Source of the DNA: G039029935 sp039029935
GTDB lineage: Bacteria > Chloroflexota > Anaerolineae > Caldilineales > Caldilineaceae
DNA: 21,650 nucleotides
Direction: 5' to 3'
Assembly (NCBI GenBank): GCA_039029935.1
Contig: JBCCFC010000044.1
Span: 1 to 21,650, forward strand
A program made the position numbers and the translations under genes. Positions 6,932 to 15,080 of this stretch are shown piece after piece. Every line of letters begins with the position of its first letter. The stretch's first letter is position 1. The notes beneath the pieces are model-generated. The model was not told the origin of the DNA. It did no database searches and saw only the letters and a list, made by a program, of their open reading frames with translations.

Positions 6932-9900
6932 TCATGCGCCCATGCTTAAAATTCAACTGTTTGGGACACCAACATTTACCCTCGACACCCAACCACTGAC
7001 CATCAATCGTCGTAAAAGCCGTCTTCTGTTGATCTATCTAGCGGCACATACACAGGCAGTCCAGCGCGACAGCCTATTACCATTATTATGGCCCACCTTA
7101 GAGCCACAGGCAGCGCGTAAAAATTTGCGCGTGATCCTTTCTGGGTTGCGCAAACAGCTTGGGACATGGTTGATTGCGGAGGCCGACACATTATTCTTGG
7201 CCGATGAAGTTGAGGTGGATGTGCGCCAGATAGAGGGTACATTTAAGAACGACACACTCTCCGTGGCAGATATCATTACCTTCGCTACCATCCTATCACA
7301 CTATAGCGATGATTTTCTGGCGAATGTCTCGCTTGATGATTTGTCGGATTTGGAGCAGTGGCGCACTGTCGAACAGATCCGTTATCGTCGATTGGTCAAT
7401 CGTGGTTATCTTCAGTTAAGCCAACTATACGAAGCAAATGGGCAATACCGTGCTGGGCTTGATGCGTTGGTTCGGGGACTGGATGCAGACCCGTTGCAAG
7501 AGGACCTGCAACGTCGCGCCCTTCATTTGCATTACCTCGCTGGCGACCGTAGTGGGGCTATCCGTCGCTATGAGCAATTTCAACAGTTGTTGATTGATGA
7601 GATGGGTGTGCCTCCGATGGACGAGACGCACGCCCTCTATGATGCTATCATCACAGATCGCTATCACCCCGACCCCATGATAATGTTGCCGCCAACACAA
7701 GTCCGCACGACCCAATCCACACCGACCGAACTGCCCTTTGTCGGTCGCCTGACCGCGTTAGACTCATTGGCGCATAGTACAAATACACACAAACTGGTGC
7801 TTGTTGAAGGCGAAGCAGGTATCGGTAAATCACGCTTGCTGACAGAATACATTCAACAACTCAATCACACGGCACTCCCTTTAATCGGTCACGCCAGAGA
7901 GCTAGAGTCCGAATTGCCCTACCAGCCGATTGTGGAAGCATTGCGGACACTGCATCATATACCAACGGCAGTACGGCTTCTATCCACGTTGAACCTGCTG
8001 CCAATCTGGGCTCATGAAGTGGCACGTCTTCTGCCGGACTTGATGCCACGCCACGACACCGACGCGGGTGTTGTTCCGCAATCTGAGGGCGCGCACAGCG
8101 AAATTCGTCTATGGGAAGGGATCAGTCAGTTGTTGTTGGCATTGGCAGCGCATCAACCCATTATTTTCATGATTGACGATTTGCACTGGGCTGACACATC
8201 GACGCTGGGGCTGTTGGGGTATTGTCTGCGCAAAATTCGCACAACATTGGTCCCCGTTACCATCATTGCTGCCACCCGTCCACCTGCCAATGACACTGCA
8301 CTCACCACCTTGCTTGATTCGCTGACAAGAGAGGGGGCGTTAATGCGGCTGCCACTCCAACGACTGACGCAAGCCGACATTGCAGAGTTTACGCGGCATG
8401 CAAATCCCAGTAGTGACGCCCAATGGCTGATGACACAATCGGAGGGCAATCCCTTTATCCTCACGGAGTTGGTCCGTTATATGGATGAACATGAGGACAC
8501 ATTGCCTAGTCTGCCCACCCTCGACTTAACCCAACAAACCTTGGTCCCGCCAACTGTACAGGCGTTGATTCGCACTCGCCTCAGTGGTCTTTCGAACACA
8601 GCGTGGCAGGTCCTGAGTGCGGCTGCTGTGCTGGGGCGCGAATTTGACTTTGAAATTTTGGCAGACTCGGTGGCACTCTCTGAGCTAAATGCATTGGAGG
8701 GGCTAGAAGAGTTACAAGCCGCCCATATTGTCCATGTGCAACCCGCGTATCGCTATCGTTTTGACCATCACTTGACCTTGGCTGTTGCCAACCAAGAGAT
8801 CGGTGAGGTGCGTCAACGGATTTTTCATCGACGTGTGGCCGAGGCACTTGAGCGGCATTACAGCCAGAAACGCCAGCCCATCGAGCAGGTTGCGGGCAAA
8901 CTCGCCTATCATTTTGAAGCAGGGGGCAAGCAGGATCAGGCACTGGTATACGCAATGCAAGCAGGTACACAGGCGTTCAACGTTGCAGCATGGCAGGAGT
9001 CGATTGGCTTTTATGAGCAAGCACAAACATTGGCCCACACATTGCGTAACCATACTACACACATCGAAATTTTGGTTGAATTAAGTCGCCTTTACATTCG
9101 TGTCGGCAACTATACTGAAAGCGCACAGACGATGCGCACCGCATTAAGCATCTTTGACCAACTAACCATCGAAGAGCAGACAACGCTCAAACTACCCATT
9201 GGTCAAAGCTATCTCTATGCCAGATTGGTGCTGGCATGGGTGCAAAGTGGGCGTTATGATGAGCTGCGTATGCTTGCTGATGAAGAGACGGGCGAGCTTC
9301 CTATCGAGGGATATGCTAACCAAATTAGCCGAGCCTTTGCACTGGGTGTTGTCTATGCACAGCCGGGGACCAATCTGGAAAAAGCGACTGCCTATTTTCG
9401 GCAGGTGGCCGAGCTACTTGACACATGGCAACAGGAAGACGCCGACGCTGCCAGCCATAGCGTCTTCAAAATAAGCGGGGCTATGTTTGAGATGGCGCAG
9501 ATCTATGCCAAGCAGGGCGACCTCACCAACGCAATACGCCTCTATCGAGAAGGGGTGGATGTCACCCGCCCATCTTCGGACCATGAGGTTGCCGACATCC
9601 ATGTCATCTTTCTCAACAATCTGGCCTACCATCTTGATTTGCAGGGTGATCCCAGCGCGCAGATGTATGCTGAAACGGGGTTGCGCATGGCACGTGAAAA
9701 GGGCATTCTCTCTGCGCTGCCCTATCTGCTCTCAACCAATGGTGAGCTTACACTCAACCAAGGCCAGATCGATGCTGCCGAACGTTATTTTCGTGAAGGG
9801 TTAACGCTGGCCCGGCAGTTTGAGCTGCCAGAACGCATTGCTGGATTAACTGCCAATTTGGGGTTGGTTGCCAAAAGGCGTGGGGAAAATGCAACCGCTC

Positions 9901-10094
9901 TCGACTTATTCAACCGTGCCCTGACCCACGCCGAAGCCATTGACCACCACTACCTTATAACACAGATTTGTTGGTGGATGGCCTCACTGCTCCCAGAGTC
10001 AGAGGCCACCATTCAACGCACCAAAGCACAGGAATTGGCCCAGACCTATGGATTTCAGCGGCTGCTCGATGAAATGCTGTTAACGTCTGCGTAA
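6924..10094 (+). CDS. SARP/BTAD-family transcriptional regulator with AAA ATPase and TPR domains
   Basis: The 1056-residue protein starts with an OmpR-like winged-helix DNA-binding region (LKIQLFGTPTFTL... to about 95), then a bacterial transcriptional activation domain (about 97-245, with Leu-rich helices and the VRGLDADPLQEDLQRRALHL type repeat). An AAA_16 ATPase follows: Walker A GEAGIGKS (about 296-303) and Walker B IIFMIDDLHWAD (about 413-424). The C-terminal half (about 690-1040) is TPR-like helices. This is the SARP-MalT/LAL style of signal-responsive activator, but no C-terminal LuxR helix-turn-helix is seen, so DNA binding is assigned to the N-terminus. The ATG at 6924 overlaps the LysM-PA14 stop (TGA 6929-6931), implying coupled translation; the ATG at 6942 is an alternative start. 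Target genes and the signal are unknown; the adjacent surface protein and sugar transporter are candidates. Confidence 0.88.
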   Translation: MTDHAPMLKIQLFGTPTFTLDTQPLTINRRKSRLLLIYLAAHTQAVQRDSLLPLLWPTLEPQAARKNLRVILSGLRKQLGTWLIAEADTLFLADEVEVDVRQIEGTFKNDTLSVADIITFATILSHYSDDFLANVSLDDLSDLEQWRTVEQIRYRRLVNRGYLQLSQLYEANGQYRAGLDALVRGLDADPLQEDLQRRALHLHYLAGDRSGAIRRYEQFQQLLIDEMGVPPMDETHALYDAIITDRYHPDPMIMLPPTQVRTTQSTPTELPFVGRLTALDSLAHSTNTHKLVLVEGEAGIGKSRLLTEYIQQLNHTALPLIGHARELESELPYQPIVEALRTLHHIPTAVRLLSTLNLLPIWAHEVARLLPDLMPRHDTDAGVVPQSEGAHSEIRLWEGISQLLLALAAHQPIIFMIDDLHWADTSTLGLLGYCLRKIRTTLVPVTIIAATRPPANDTALTTLLDSLTREGALMRLPLQRLTQADIAEFTRHANPSSDAQWLMTQSEGNPFILTELVRYMDEHEDTLPSLPTLDLTQQTLVPPTVQALIRTRLSGLSNTAWQVLSAAAVLGREFDFEILADSVALSELNALEGLEELQAAHIVHVQPAYRYRFDHHLTLAVANQEIGEVRQRIFHRRVAEALERHYSQKRQPIEQVAGKLAYHFEAGGKQDQALVYAMQAGTQAFNVAAWQESIGFYEQAQTLAHTLRNHTTHIEILVELSRLYIRVGNYTESAQTMRTALSIFDQLTIEEQTTLKLPIGQSYLYARLVLAWVQSGRYDELRMLADEETGELPIEGYANQISRAFALGVVYAQPGTNLEKATAYFRQVAELLDTWQQEDADAASHSVFKISGAMFEMAQIYAKQGDLTNAIRLYREGVDVTRPSSDHEVADIHVIFLNNLAYHLDLQGDPSAQMYAETGLRMAREKGILSALPYLLSTNGELTLNQGQIDAAERYFREGLTLARQFELPERIAGLTANLGLVAKRRGENATALDLFNRALTHAEAIDHHYLITQICWWMASLLPESEATIQRTKAQELAQTYGFQRLLDEMLLTSA

Positions 10095-10191
10095 CGCCTC
10101 TGTTAACGCCACGCTGCTACACTTCTTTTGACAACAAATTTATAACGTAGGACTTACACAGTTTGTCATGGATTACATGAGTAATTAGTGC

Positions 10192-10211
10192 GGGTTTGAT
10201 ATATCAAGCCC
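10192..10211 (+). repeat. GGGTTTGA-TATA-TCAAGCCC hairpin
   Basis: An 8-bp stem with one G-U pair and a TATA loop lies in the 161-base gap between the regulator and the lipoprotein gene, about 98 bases after the regulator stop. It could be a weak terminator or an operator. No good promoter was found in this gap: TTGACA at 10128-10133 has no matching -10 box. Confidence 0.35.
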
Positions 10212-10255
10212 CTCCAATTGTGTAATTCCTATAGTATTCAAAAGGAGTACCACTC

Positions 10256-12019
10256 TTGAAGAAAATATATCTTTTACTGACGTTGTTTACGCTCATCTTG
10301 GCGGCGTGTGTCCCCATGCCAGCGGGCACAATGCAGCGCGATGGAATGCATGATGACAAGATGCATGATGATAAGATGCATGATGATAAGATGCATGATG
10401 ACATGGATGGAATGATGTCATTCCCACAGGCCATCGACCTACCGGGGGAGATGCTCTATCCCGAAGGCATTGCGATTGATGGTGAATCGATCTATGTAGC
10501 AGGTTTCATCAGTGGTGAAATTCTCAAGGTGGACATCATGAGCGGGGAAGCCAGTGAGTTGGTTGCTGCTGGAGCCGATGGCGTCATTTCTGGCTGGGGC
10601 ATGACATGGGATGAGGCCAACGGCCTACTGATCGCCTGCGCAAACAAAAATGCCTTTGGTCAGCCACCAACCGCACTCAATATGGTTCGTGCCATTGACC
10701 CTGAATCGGGTGAAGTTGTGGAGAGTTGGATGTTGCCAGAAGGCGCAATCTGTAATGCCGTTGCTTTGGACAATGAGGGCAATATCTACATGAGCAATGT
10801 GGGTCTAGCTGCGGATGTCATCAAAATTGACCGTATGAGTGGCGATGTTGCTATCTGGTCAGCCGATGAACGCTGGCCCAATGACTCTGGGTTTGGTTTG
10901 GCAGGTGCTGTCTTTGATGGCAAAAACAACATTTACGTCCACTTTGGCGGCGGTGTCTTCCGCATCCCTGTCAACGAAGATGGTCGAGCGGGCGAGGCTG
11001 TGATGCAGGCCATTGTTGACGCCGATGGCAATGCAATGATGCTGCCGGGGGTGGATGGCTTGGCGTGGGCGGGTCATGACACCCTATTGACCACCAATGC
11101 AGACTTTGTGAATGGTGGCAGCGAGATTGTCAAACTCACTCTAGTGGATGATGATACGCTAATGGCGGAGAGCATTTATGATGACCTGTTTTATGGCGCA
11201 AGTATCGCCGTTTATGGCAAAACCGCGCTTGTCACCGATGCACAATTGCTGACCTCCCTATTTGCGCAAGCACCACCAGTGCTACCATTCCAAGTGAAGA
11301 CCTTCGCAATTTGGGACATGATGGATATGCATGATGGCAGCGAAGCCGATGAAGCAATGTACAACGGTCCTGCCACCGAGATTGCCATCCGTCGTCTCAA
11401 TGCCGACCAAGATGTCGATGAGTTTGCCACCCTGCGCGATGCCTTTGTGGACCTGCTCAAAGCGCAACCAGGGGCGAATGTGGACCGCGAGTTTGTCCCC
11501 TTTGTCGATTTCCTCACCTTTGCCGCCCCAGAGCCACCTGTCTACATTGGCATGACCGAGTATACAGACATGACCGCATTCCAAGCTGCCAGCGAAGCAC
11601 TGAGTGGTGGACCCGAAGCCGCAGCCTTCTTTTCCACCTTCAATCCTGAAGTCTTTACAGTTCTGCGTCCGCTCAACGCCGAAGACCGCTATGACCTGTC
11701 CACCGTTGCCACCGAGTCAGGACAAGTGCTAGAGGTGGCTGTTCGAGACCTTTCATCCTATGAAAACTTTGTGGCTGCCGACTATGAAGCCGCCCGTGAT
11801 GTCTTCCTCGAAGCACTTTCACAGCAAGAGGGTTGGGTACAGGAAATGCAGTGGATCTCACTCTTCGACCCCAACATTGTCGTGGGCATGACGGTCTATG
11901 CAAGTGCAGAGGCGTACCAGACCATTTATTCGTCCGAGTTTGTGCAGGCTGAGGCGACACAGATTTTTGCAGGCAACTATCCGGTGACGGCAGGATTTGC
12001 CTCGTTTGATGCCCGATAG
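10256..12019 (+). CDS. lipoprotein: MHDDK repeats, beta-propeller (SMP-30/NHL-like), two C-terminal alpha/beta domains
   Basis: The start is TTG, chosen because AGGAG (10243-10247) lies 8 bases upstream and the frame then opens with a lipoprotein signal (KKIYLLLTLFTLILAAC, Cys18). Residues 31-50 are four copies of Met-His-Asp-Asp-(Lys/Met), a possible metal-binding tract. Residues 62-352 look like a six-bladed propeller of the SMP-30/gluconolactonase/NHL type, with repeated YPEGIAIDG, AVALDNEGNIYMSN and VDGLAW blades. Residues 373-474 and 489-587 resemble each other (IGMTEYTDMTAFQAA versus VGMTVYASAEAYQTI), suggesting a duplicated ferredoxin-like (dimeric alpha/beta barrel) domain. The protein should sit lipid-anchored outside the membrane. 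No enzymatic activity can be claimed. It has its own terminator and is probably monocistronic. Confidence 0.8.
   Translation: MKKIYLLLTLFTLILAACVPMPAGTMQRDGMHDDKMHDDKMHDDKMHDDMDGMMSFPQAIDLPGEMLYPEGIAIDGESIYVAGFISGEILKVDIMSGEASELVAAGADGVISGWGMTWDEANGLLIACANKNAFGQPPTALNMVRAIDPESGEVVESWMLPEGAICNAVALDNEGNIYMSNVGLAADVIKIDRMSGDVAIWSADERWPNDSGFGLAGAVFDGKNNIYVHFGGGVFRIPVNEDGRAGEAVMQAIVDADGNAMMLPGVDGLAWAGHDTLLTTNADFVNGGSEIVKLTLVDDDTLMAESIYDDLFYGASIAVYGKTALVTDAQLLTSLFAQAPPVLPFQVKTFAIWDMMDMHDGSEADEAMYNGPATEIAIRRLNADQDVDEFATLRDAFVDLLKAQPGANVDREFVPFVDFLTFAAPEPPVYIGMTEYTDMTAFQAASEALSGGPEAAAFFSTFNPEVFTVLRPLNAEDRYDLSTVATESGQVLEVAVRDLSSYENFVAADYEAARDVFLEALSQQEGWVQEMQWISLFDPNIVVGMTVYASAEAYQTIYSSEFVQAEATQIFAGNYPVTAGFASFDAR
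10346..10405 (+). repeat. four 15-bp tandem repeats encoding Met-His-Asp-Asp-Lys
   Basis: The unit ATGCATGATGAYAAG occurs at 10346, 10361, 10376 and 10391; the last copy ends in ATG instead of AAG. The units are in frame and nearly identical at DNA level, which suggests recent expansion. Confidence 0.95.
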
Positions 12020-12084
12020 CGTGTGAGGTTTCGCATAGAGATGTTTGGGGCAAACCCAGCTTGAAAACAGAATCGGCAGTTGAA

Positions 12085-12126
12085 ACATAGCGCATGGTTT
12101 ACATCTACCTAAACCATGCGCTATGT
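12085..12126 (+). terminator. Rho-independent terminator after the lipoprotein gene
   Basis: ACATAGCGCATGGTTT (12085-12100) pairs perfectly over 16 bp with 12111-12126 around a 10-base loop, and is followed by TTTTTA. It lies 66 bases after the lipoprotein stop codon. Confidence 0.9.
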
Positions 12127-12151
12127 TTTTTATTTCACAGGAACGAAGCCG

Positions 12152-12205
12152 GTCAAACAGATTGTCAACCTATTGGCCTACCCACAGATTAACAATCTGT
12201 TTGAC
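12152..12205 (+). repeat. composite inverted repeat related to the 5127-5167 element
   Basis: GTCAAACAGATTGT (12152-12165) pairs perfectly over 14 bp with 12192-12205. The right side can instead form a local hairpin, CAGATT (12184-12189) with AATCTG (12194-12199), so two structures exclude each other. The CAGATTG...CAATCTG elements match those of the terminator at 5127-5167, so both are probably members of one dispersed repeat family. It lies upstream of the CoA-transferase gene. Confidence 0.65.
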
Positions 12206-12218
12206 AAAATTGCCCTCG

Positions 12219-12248
12219 TTGGGTTGAAAGATGCCGTTATGGTAAAAT
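12219..12248 (+). promoter_or_regulatory. candidate promoter for the CoA-transferase gene
   Basis: TATGGTAAAAT contains a -10 box TAAAAT (12243-12248) with the same TGG extension as the promoter near 877. A weak -35 box, TTGGGT (12219-12224), lies 18 bases upstream. It sits downstream of the inverted repeat and 39 bases before the ATG at 12288. Confidence 0.4.
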
Positions 12249-12287
12249 GAACCCAATCGCCATCAGTGGCGCAACACCAAGTAAACC

Positions 12288-13553
12288 ATGAAAGAGAAAA
12301 TGACCATGAACAATTCAGCATCAACCAAACAAGGCCCATTACACGGCTACAAAATCCTAGACCTGACCGCCGTTGTTGTTGGACCCTATGCCACACAAAT
12401 CATGGGCGATTTGGGGGCAGAAATCATCCGCCTCGAATCCCCCATCGGTGACATCGTGCGACGAACAGGCTTCTCGCCCCCCAACGACCCCAACTCAGAG
12501 TTTGGCACACTCTACATGACGCTCAATCGCAACAAACGCTCGATTGTGCTGGACCTCAAAAAGCCAGAGTCAGCCCCGGCACTCCGTGCGTTGATCGAAT
12601 GGGCAGACGTGTTGATCCACAACATCCGCCCACAGGCCATCGAACGGCTAGGGTATGGCTACGAGCAGGTCAAGGCCATCAACCCGCAGATCATCTACAC
12701 CCACATCGTCGGTTTTGGCAGCGACGGTCCCTACAGTGGGATCGCCGCCTATGATGACACCGTGCAGGCCATCTCCGGCGCAGCCTCTCTCATCACGTAC
12801 ATGGACGGCGACCCCCAGCCACGCAATGTCAACACGCTCATCGCCGACAAAACCACCGCACTGCACGCCCTCTACGCCGTCCTTGCCGCTCTGCTTCACC
12901 GTGAACGCACGGGCGAAGGTCAACACGTCGAAGTGCCCATGTTTGAGAGCGTTGTCTCCTATCTGCTACCCGAACACCTGGCAGGTGCTGTCTGGGAACC
13001 ATCACGGGGACCGATGAGCTATCCACGCACGTCCCACGCCCACAATCGCCCCTTCAAAACCCAAGACGGTTATCTTGCCATCATGCCCTATGTGGATAAA
13101 CATTGGCGTGATCTACTTGGTGCAGGTGAAGCGGACCTAAGCCATCTCATGGACAACGACCCACGCTTTGAAACCATTGCCAAACGCCGTCTACACATGG
13201 CCGAACTCTCCGTCATCCTCGAAACCATCATGGTGACACGCACTACCAAGCAGTGGGCAGCGTTCTTCATCGACCACGACATCCCCTTTATGAACGTGCA
13301 TACACTCGAATCGCTCATGGAGGATGAGCATCTCGCTGCCGTCAACTTCTTCGAGCATCACGTACACCCACCGACCGACGAAACCTACATCGCCATGCGT
13401 CACCCTGTGATTTTTTCCGAGACACCCACGTCGATTCGCTCGCATCCGCCGGGGTTGGGGCAGGATGGTCGTGTGATTTTGGCGGATATGGGGATGGATA
13501 CGGATGTGATTGAGCAGTTGGTGGCGGCCGGGGTTTTGTTGGGGAGCGAGTAG
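12288..13553 (+). CDS. CaiB/BaiF (family III) CoA-transferase
   Basis: The 421-residue protein shows the family III pattern: GYKILDLTAVVVGPYATQIMGDLGAEIIRLE (about 20-50), LNRNKRSIVLDLKKP, the IIYTHIVGFGSDGPYS block (about 135-150) and ERTGEGQHVEVPMFES (about 206-221). These enzymes move CoA between carboxylic acids through an aspartyl intermediate. At the position of the catalytic Asp in formyl-CoA transferase this protein has Glu220 (PMFES); as far as I recall, a subgroup of the family shares this. Substrates are unknown. Three ATGs compete (12288, 12300 and 12306); none has a strong Shine-Dalgarno site, and AAAGAG before 12300 or 12306 is the best. The last roughly 120 bases are G/T-rich, unlike the C-rich remainder. 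A nuclease-like gene begins 3 bases later. Confidence 0.9.
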   Translation: MKEKMTMNNSASTKQGPLHGYKILDLTAVVVGPYATQIMGDLGAEIIRLESPIGDIVRRTGFSPPNDPNSEFGTLYMTLNRNKRSIVLDLKKPESAPALRALIEWADVLIHNIRPQAIERLGYGYEQVKAINPQIIYTHIVGFGSDGPYSGIAAYDDTVQAISGAASLITYMDGDPQPRNVNTLIADKTTALHALYAVLAALLHRERTGEGQHVEVPMFESVVSYLLPEHLAGAVWEPSRGPMSYPRTSHAHNRPFKTQDGYLAIMPYVDKHWRDLLGAGEADLSHLMDNDPRFETIAKRRLHMAELSVILETIMVTRTTKQWAAFFIDHDIPFMNVHTLESLMEDEHLAAVNFFEHHVHPPTDETYIAMRHPVIFSETPTSIRSHPPGLGQDGRVILADMGMDTDVIEQLVAAGVLLGSE

Positions 13554-13556
13554 GGT

Positions 13557-14690
13557 ATGAGTTTTGAACTGACAGGTGATCAGCAATACAAGGAGTGGCT
13601 CTTGGATATAAAATCAAAAATTCGCAATACTCAGATAAAAGCCGCTATTAAGGTCAACCAAGAGCTACTAATGCTATACTGGAACTTGGGCGCAGAAATT
13701 GTGGACAAACAAGCAACGACTCAGTGGGGTAGTGGATTTATTCGACAATTGAGTAATGACTTACAAACAGAATTCCCTGATATGAAAGGTTTTTCAAAAC
13801 GCAATCTTGAAACTGCTCGCCAGTGGTATTTGTTCTACAGTAAATTTAATAAAACAACCTCAGATGAGTTGCGTCCAATTGCGCAACAACTTGTTGCGCA
13901 ATTGGACGCTACAGCCAGCATTCAGAATGGTGAGACATGGGAAGAATGGATTACAGATAAAATTACTCGCATCCCTTGGGGACATAATATAGTTATTATG
14001 TCCAAGTGTAAAAATTTAGAAGAGGCACTATACTATGTGCGTAATACAATCCATTATAGTTGGAGCCGAGCCATTTTAATCCATCATATTGAAAGCAAAC
14101 TTTATCACCGAGAAGGAAAAGCACTTAACAACTTTGACGCCACCCTGCCGAAACCGCAGTCTGATCTTGCCCGACAGACACTAAAAGACCCCTATATTTT
14201 TGATTTTCTCCGGTTAACAAAAGACCATGACGAACGTGACCTCGAAGCTGGATTGGTCGAGCATATCACCAAATTTCTGATGGAATTGGGTGCTGGATTT
14301 TCCTTCTTTGGCAGACAGTATCATTTAGAAGTTGATGGACAAGATTTTTACATTGATTTGCTTTTTTACCACGTTAAGCTGCACTGCTATGTGGTTATCG
14401 AGTTAAAAGAGACTCGCTTTCGACCTGAGTACGCAGGTAAACTGAACTTCTATCTTTCGGTGGTTGATGATCAATTAGGCAGCGAGGTTGAGCAGCCAAC
14501 AATTGGTATTTTGATCTGTAGAGATAAAAATCAGACCATCGCCGAGTATGCGCTACGCGACATTCAGAAACCGATTGGCGTTTCTGAACATCAACTCACC
14601 CAATCGCTACCGGACGACCTCAAGTCTAGCCTCCCATCGATTGAGGAAATTGAACGAGAACTGGATGAGTTGGATGAGTCTGAAATGTAA
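13557..14690 (+). CDS. yhcG: YhcG-type PD-(D/E)XK nuclease-like protein (DUF1016)
   Basis: The 377-residue protein matches the YhcG family. An N-terminal helical DUF1016 region (about 10-175) includes QELLMLYWNLGAEI, GFSKRNLETARQWY and IPWGHNIVIM. The C-terminal PD-(D/E)XK core (about 205-345) has Asp267 in FYIDLLFY and Glu282 with Lys284 in VIELKE, so the catalytic residues look intact. Family members are linked to restriction-like or genome-maintenance roles; the exact function is not settled. The ATG lies 3 bases after the CoA-transferase stop, probably a chance junction of an inserted accessory gene, since the base composition is more AT-rich than its neighbours. A 39-base perfect palindrome lies inside the gene. 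A decayed ATPase fragment follows. Confidence 0.87.
   Translation: MSFELTGDQQYKEWLLDIKSKIRNTQIKAAIKVNQELLMLYWNLGAEIVDKQATTQWGSGFIRQLSNDLQTEFPDMKGFSKRNLETARQWYLFYSKFNKTTSDELRPIAQQLVAQLDATASIQNGETWEEWITDKITRIPWGHNIVIMSKCKNLEEALYYVRNTIHYSWSRAILIHHIESKLYHREGKALNNFDATLPKPQSDLARQTLKDPYIFDFLRLTKDHDERDLEAGLVEHITKFLMELGAGFSFFGRQYHLEVDGQDFYIDLLFYHVKLHCYVVIELKETRFRPEYAGKLNFYLSVVDDQLGSEVEQPTIGILICRDKNQTIAEYALRDIQKPIGVSEHQLTQSLPDDLKSSLPSIEEIERELDELDESEM
13871..13909. repeat. 39-base perfect palindrome inside the YhcG-like gene
   Basis: Bases 13871-13889 are the exact reverse complement of 13891-13909 with a single base between them. It encodes about residues 106-118 (PIAQQLVAQLDA region), a variable linker just before the conserved IPWGHN block. 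The reading frame stays open. Confidence 0.95.
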
Positions 14691-14703
14691 ACTGATAGGC
14701 TTT

Positions 14704-15080
14704 ATGTATTCGCCGCAAGAGCTATTTGTTTCAACATTAGAAGCGGTCTTTCGGGGACAACGAGAGATGTTTGAGGGCTTATGGATTGCAGAGAGTGACC
14801 ATGAATGGGAAACATACCCTGTCCTCCGTTTTGATTTTGGCAAAGAGTCCTGTGAAACGGCGGAAGAATTAAAAGATGCGATTCGCTCCTATTTAGAAGA
14901 CAATGCCAAGCAATATGGTGTCAAACTGGATGATGGACCCTATCAGCTTTGAATAATCTGGTTGATTTGACGTTACATGATAGCTATTCCAGTGCATTTG
15001 GGATTACAGAGACAGAAGTGAGTACATTCTTATCAGAACTTGTTTGGGTGTCAATTTTAACTCTGAGAAACACAAAATAG
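14704..15080 (+). pseudogene. decayed AAA-ATPase-like / PD-(D/E)XK (DUF1703-type) gene, two surviving fragments
   Basis: 14704-14952 encodes 82 residues beginning MYSPQELFVSTLEAVFRG and containing MFEGLWI, WETYPVLRFDF and AIRSYLED. These match the region just after Walker A in AAA-ATPase-like proteins (pfam09820), where the usual text is RRFGKSL.VSTLEA.F. The Walker A itself is missing, replaced by an unrelated start. After the TGA, a different frame (14952-15080) reads NNLVDLTLHDSYSSAFGITETEV, which fits a later segment of the same family (DLT....Y....G.T..E). The intervening Walker B part of well over 100 residues and the nuclease domain are absent. It is therefore a remnant with at least two deletions and a frame change. 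Identification rests on remembered family patterns. Confidence 0.65.

Noticed and set aside
10128..10133. TTGACA box upstream of the lipoprotein gene
   Set aside because: No acceptable -10 hexamer occurs 16-18 bases downstream.
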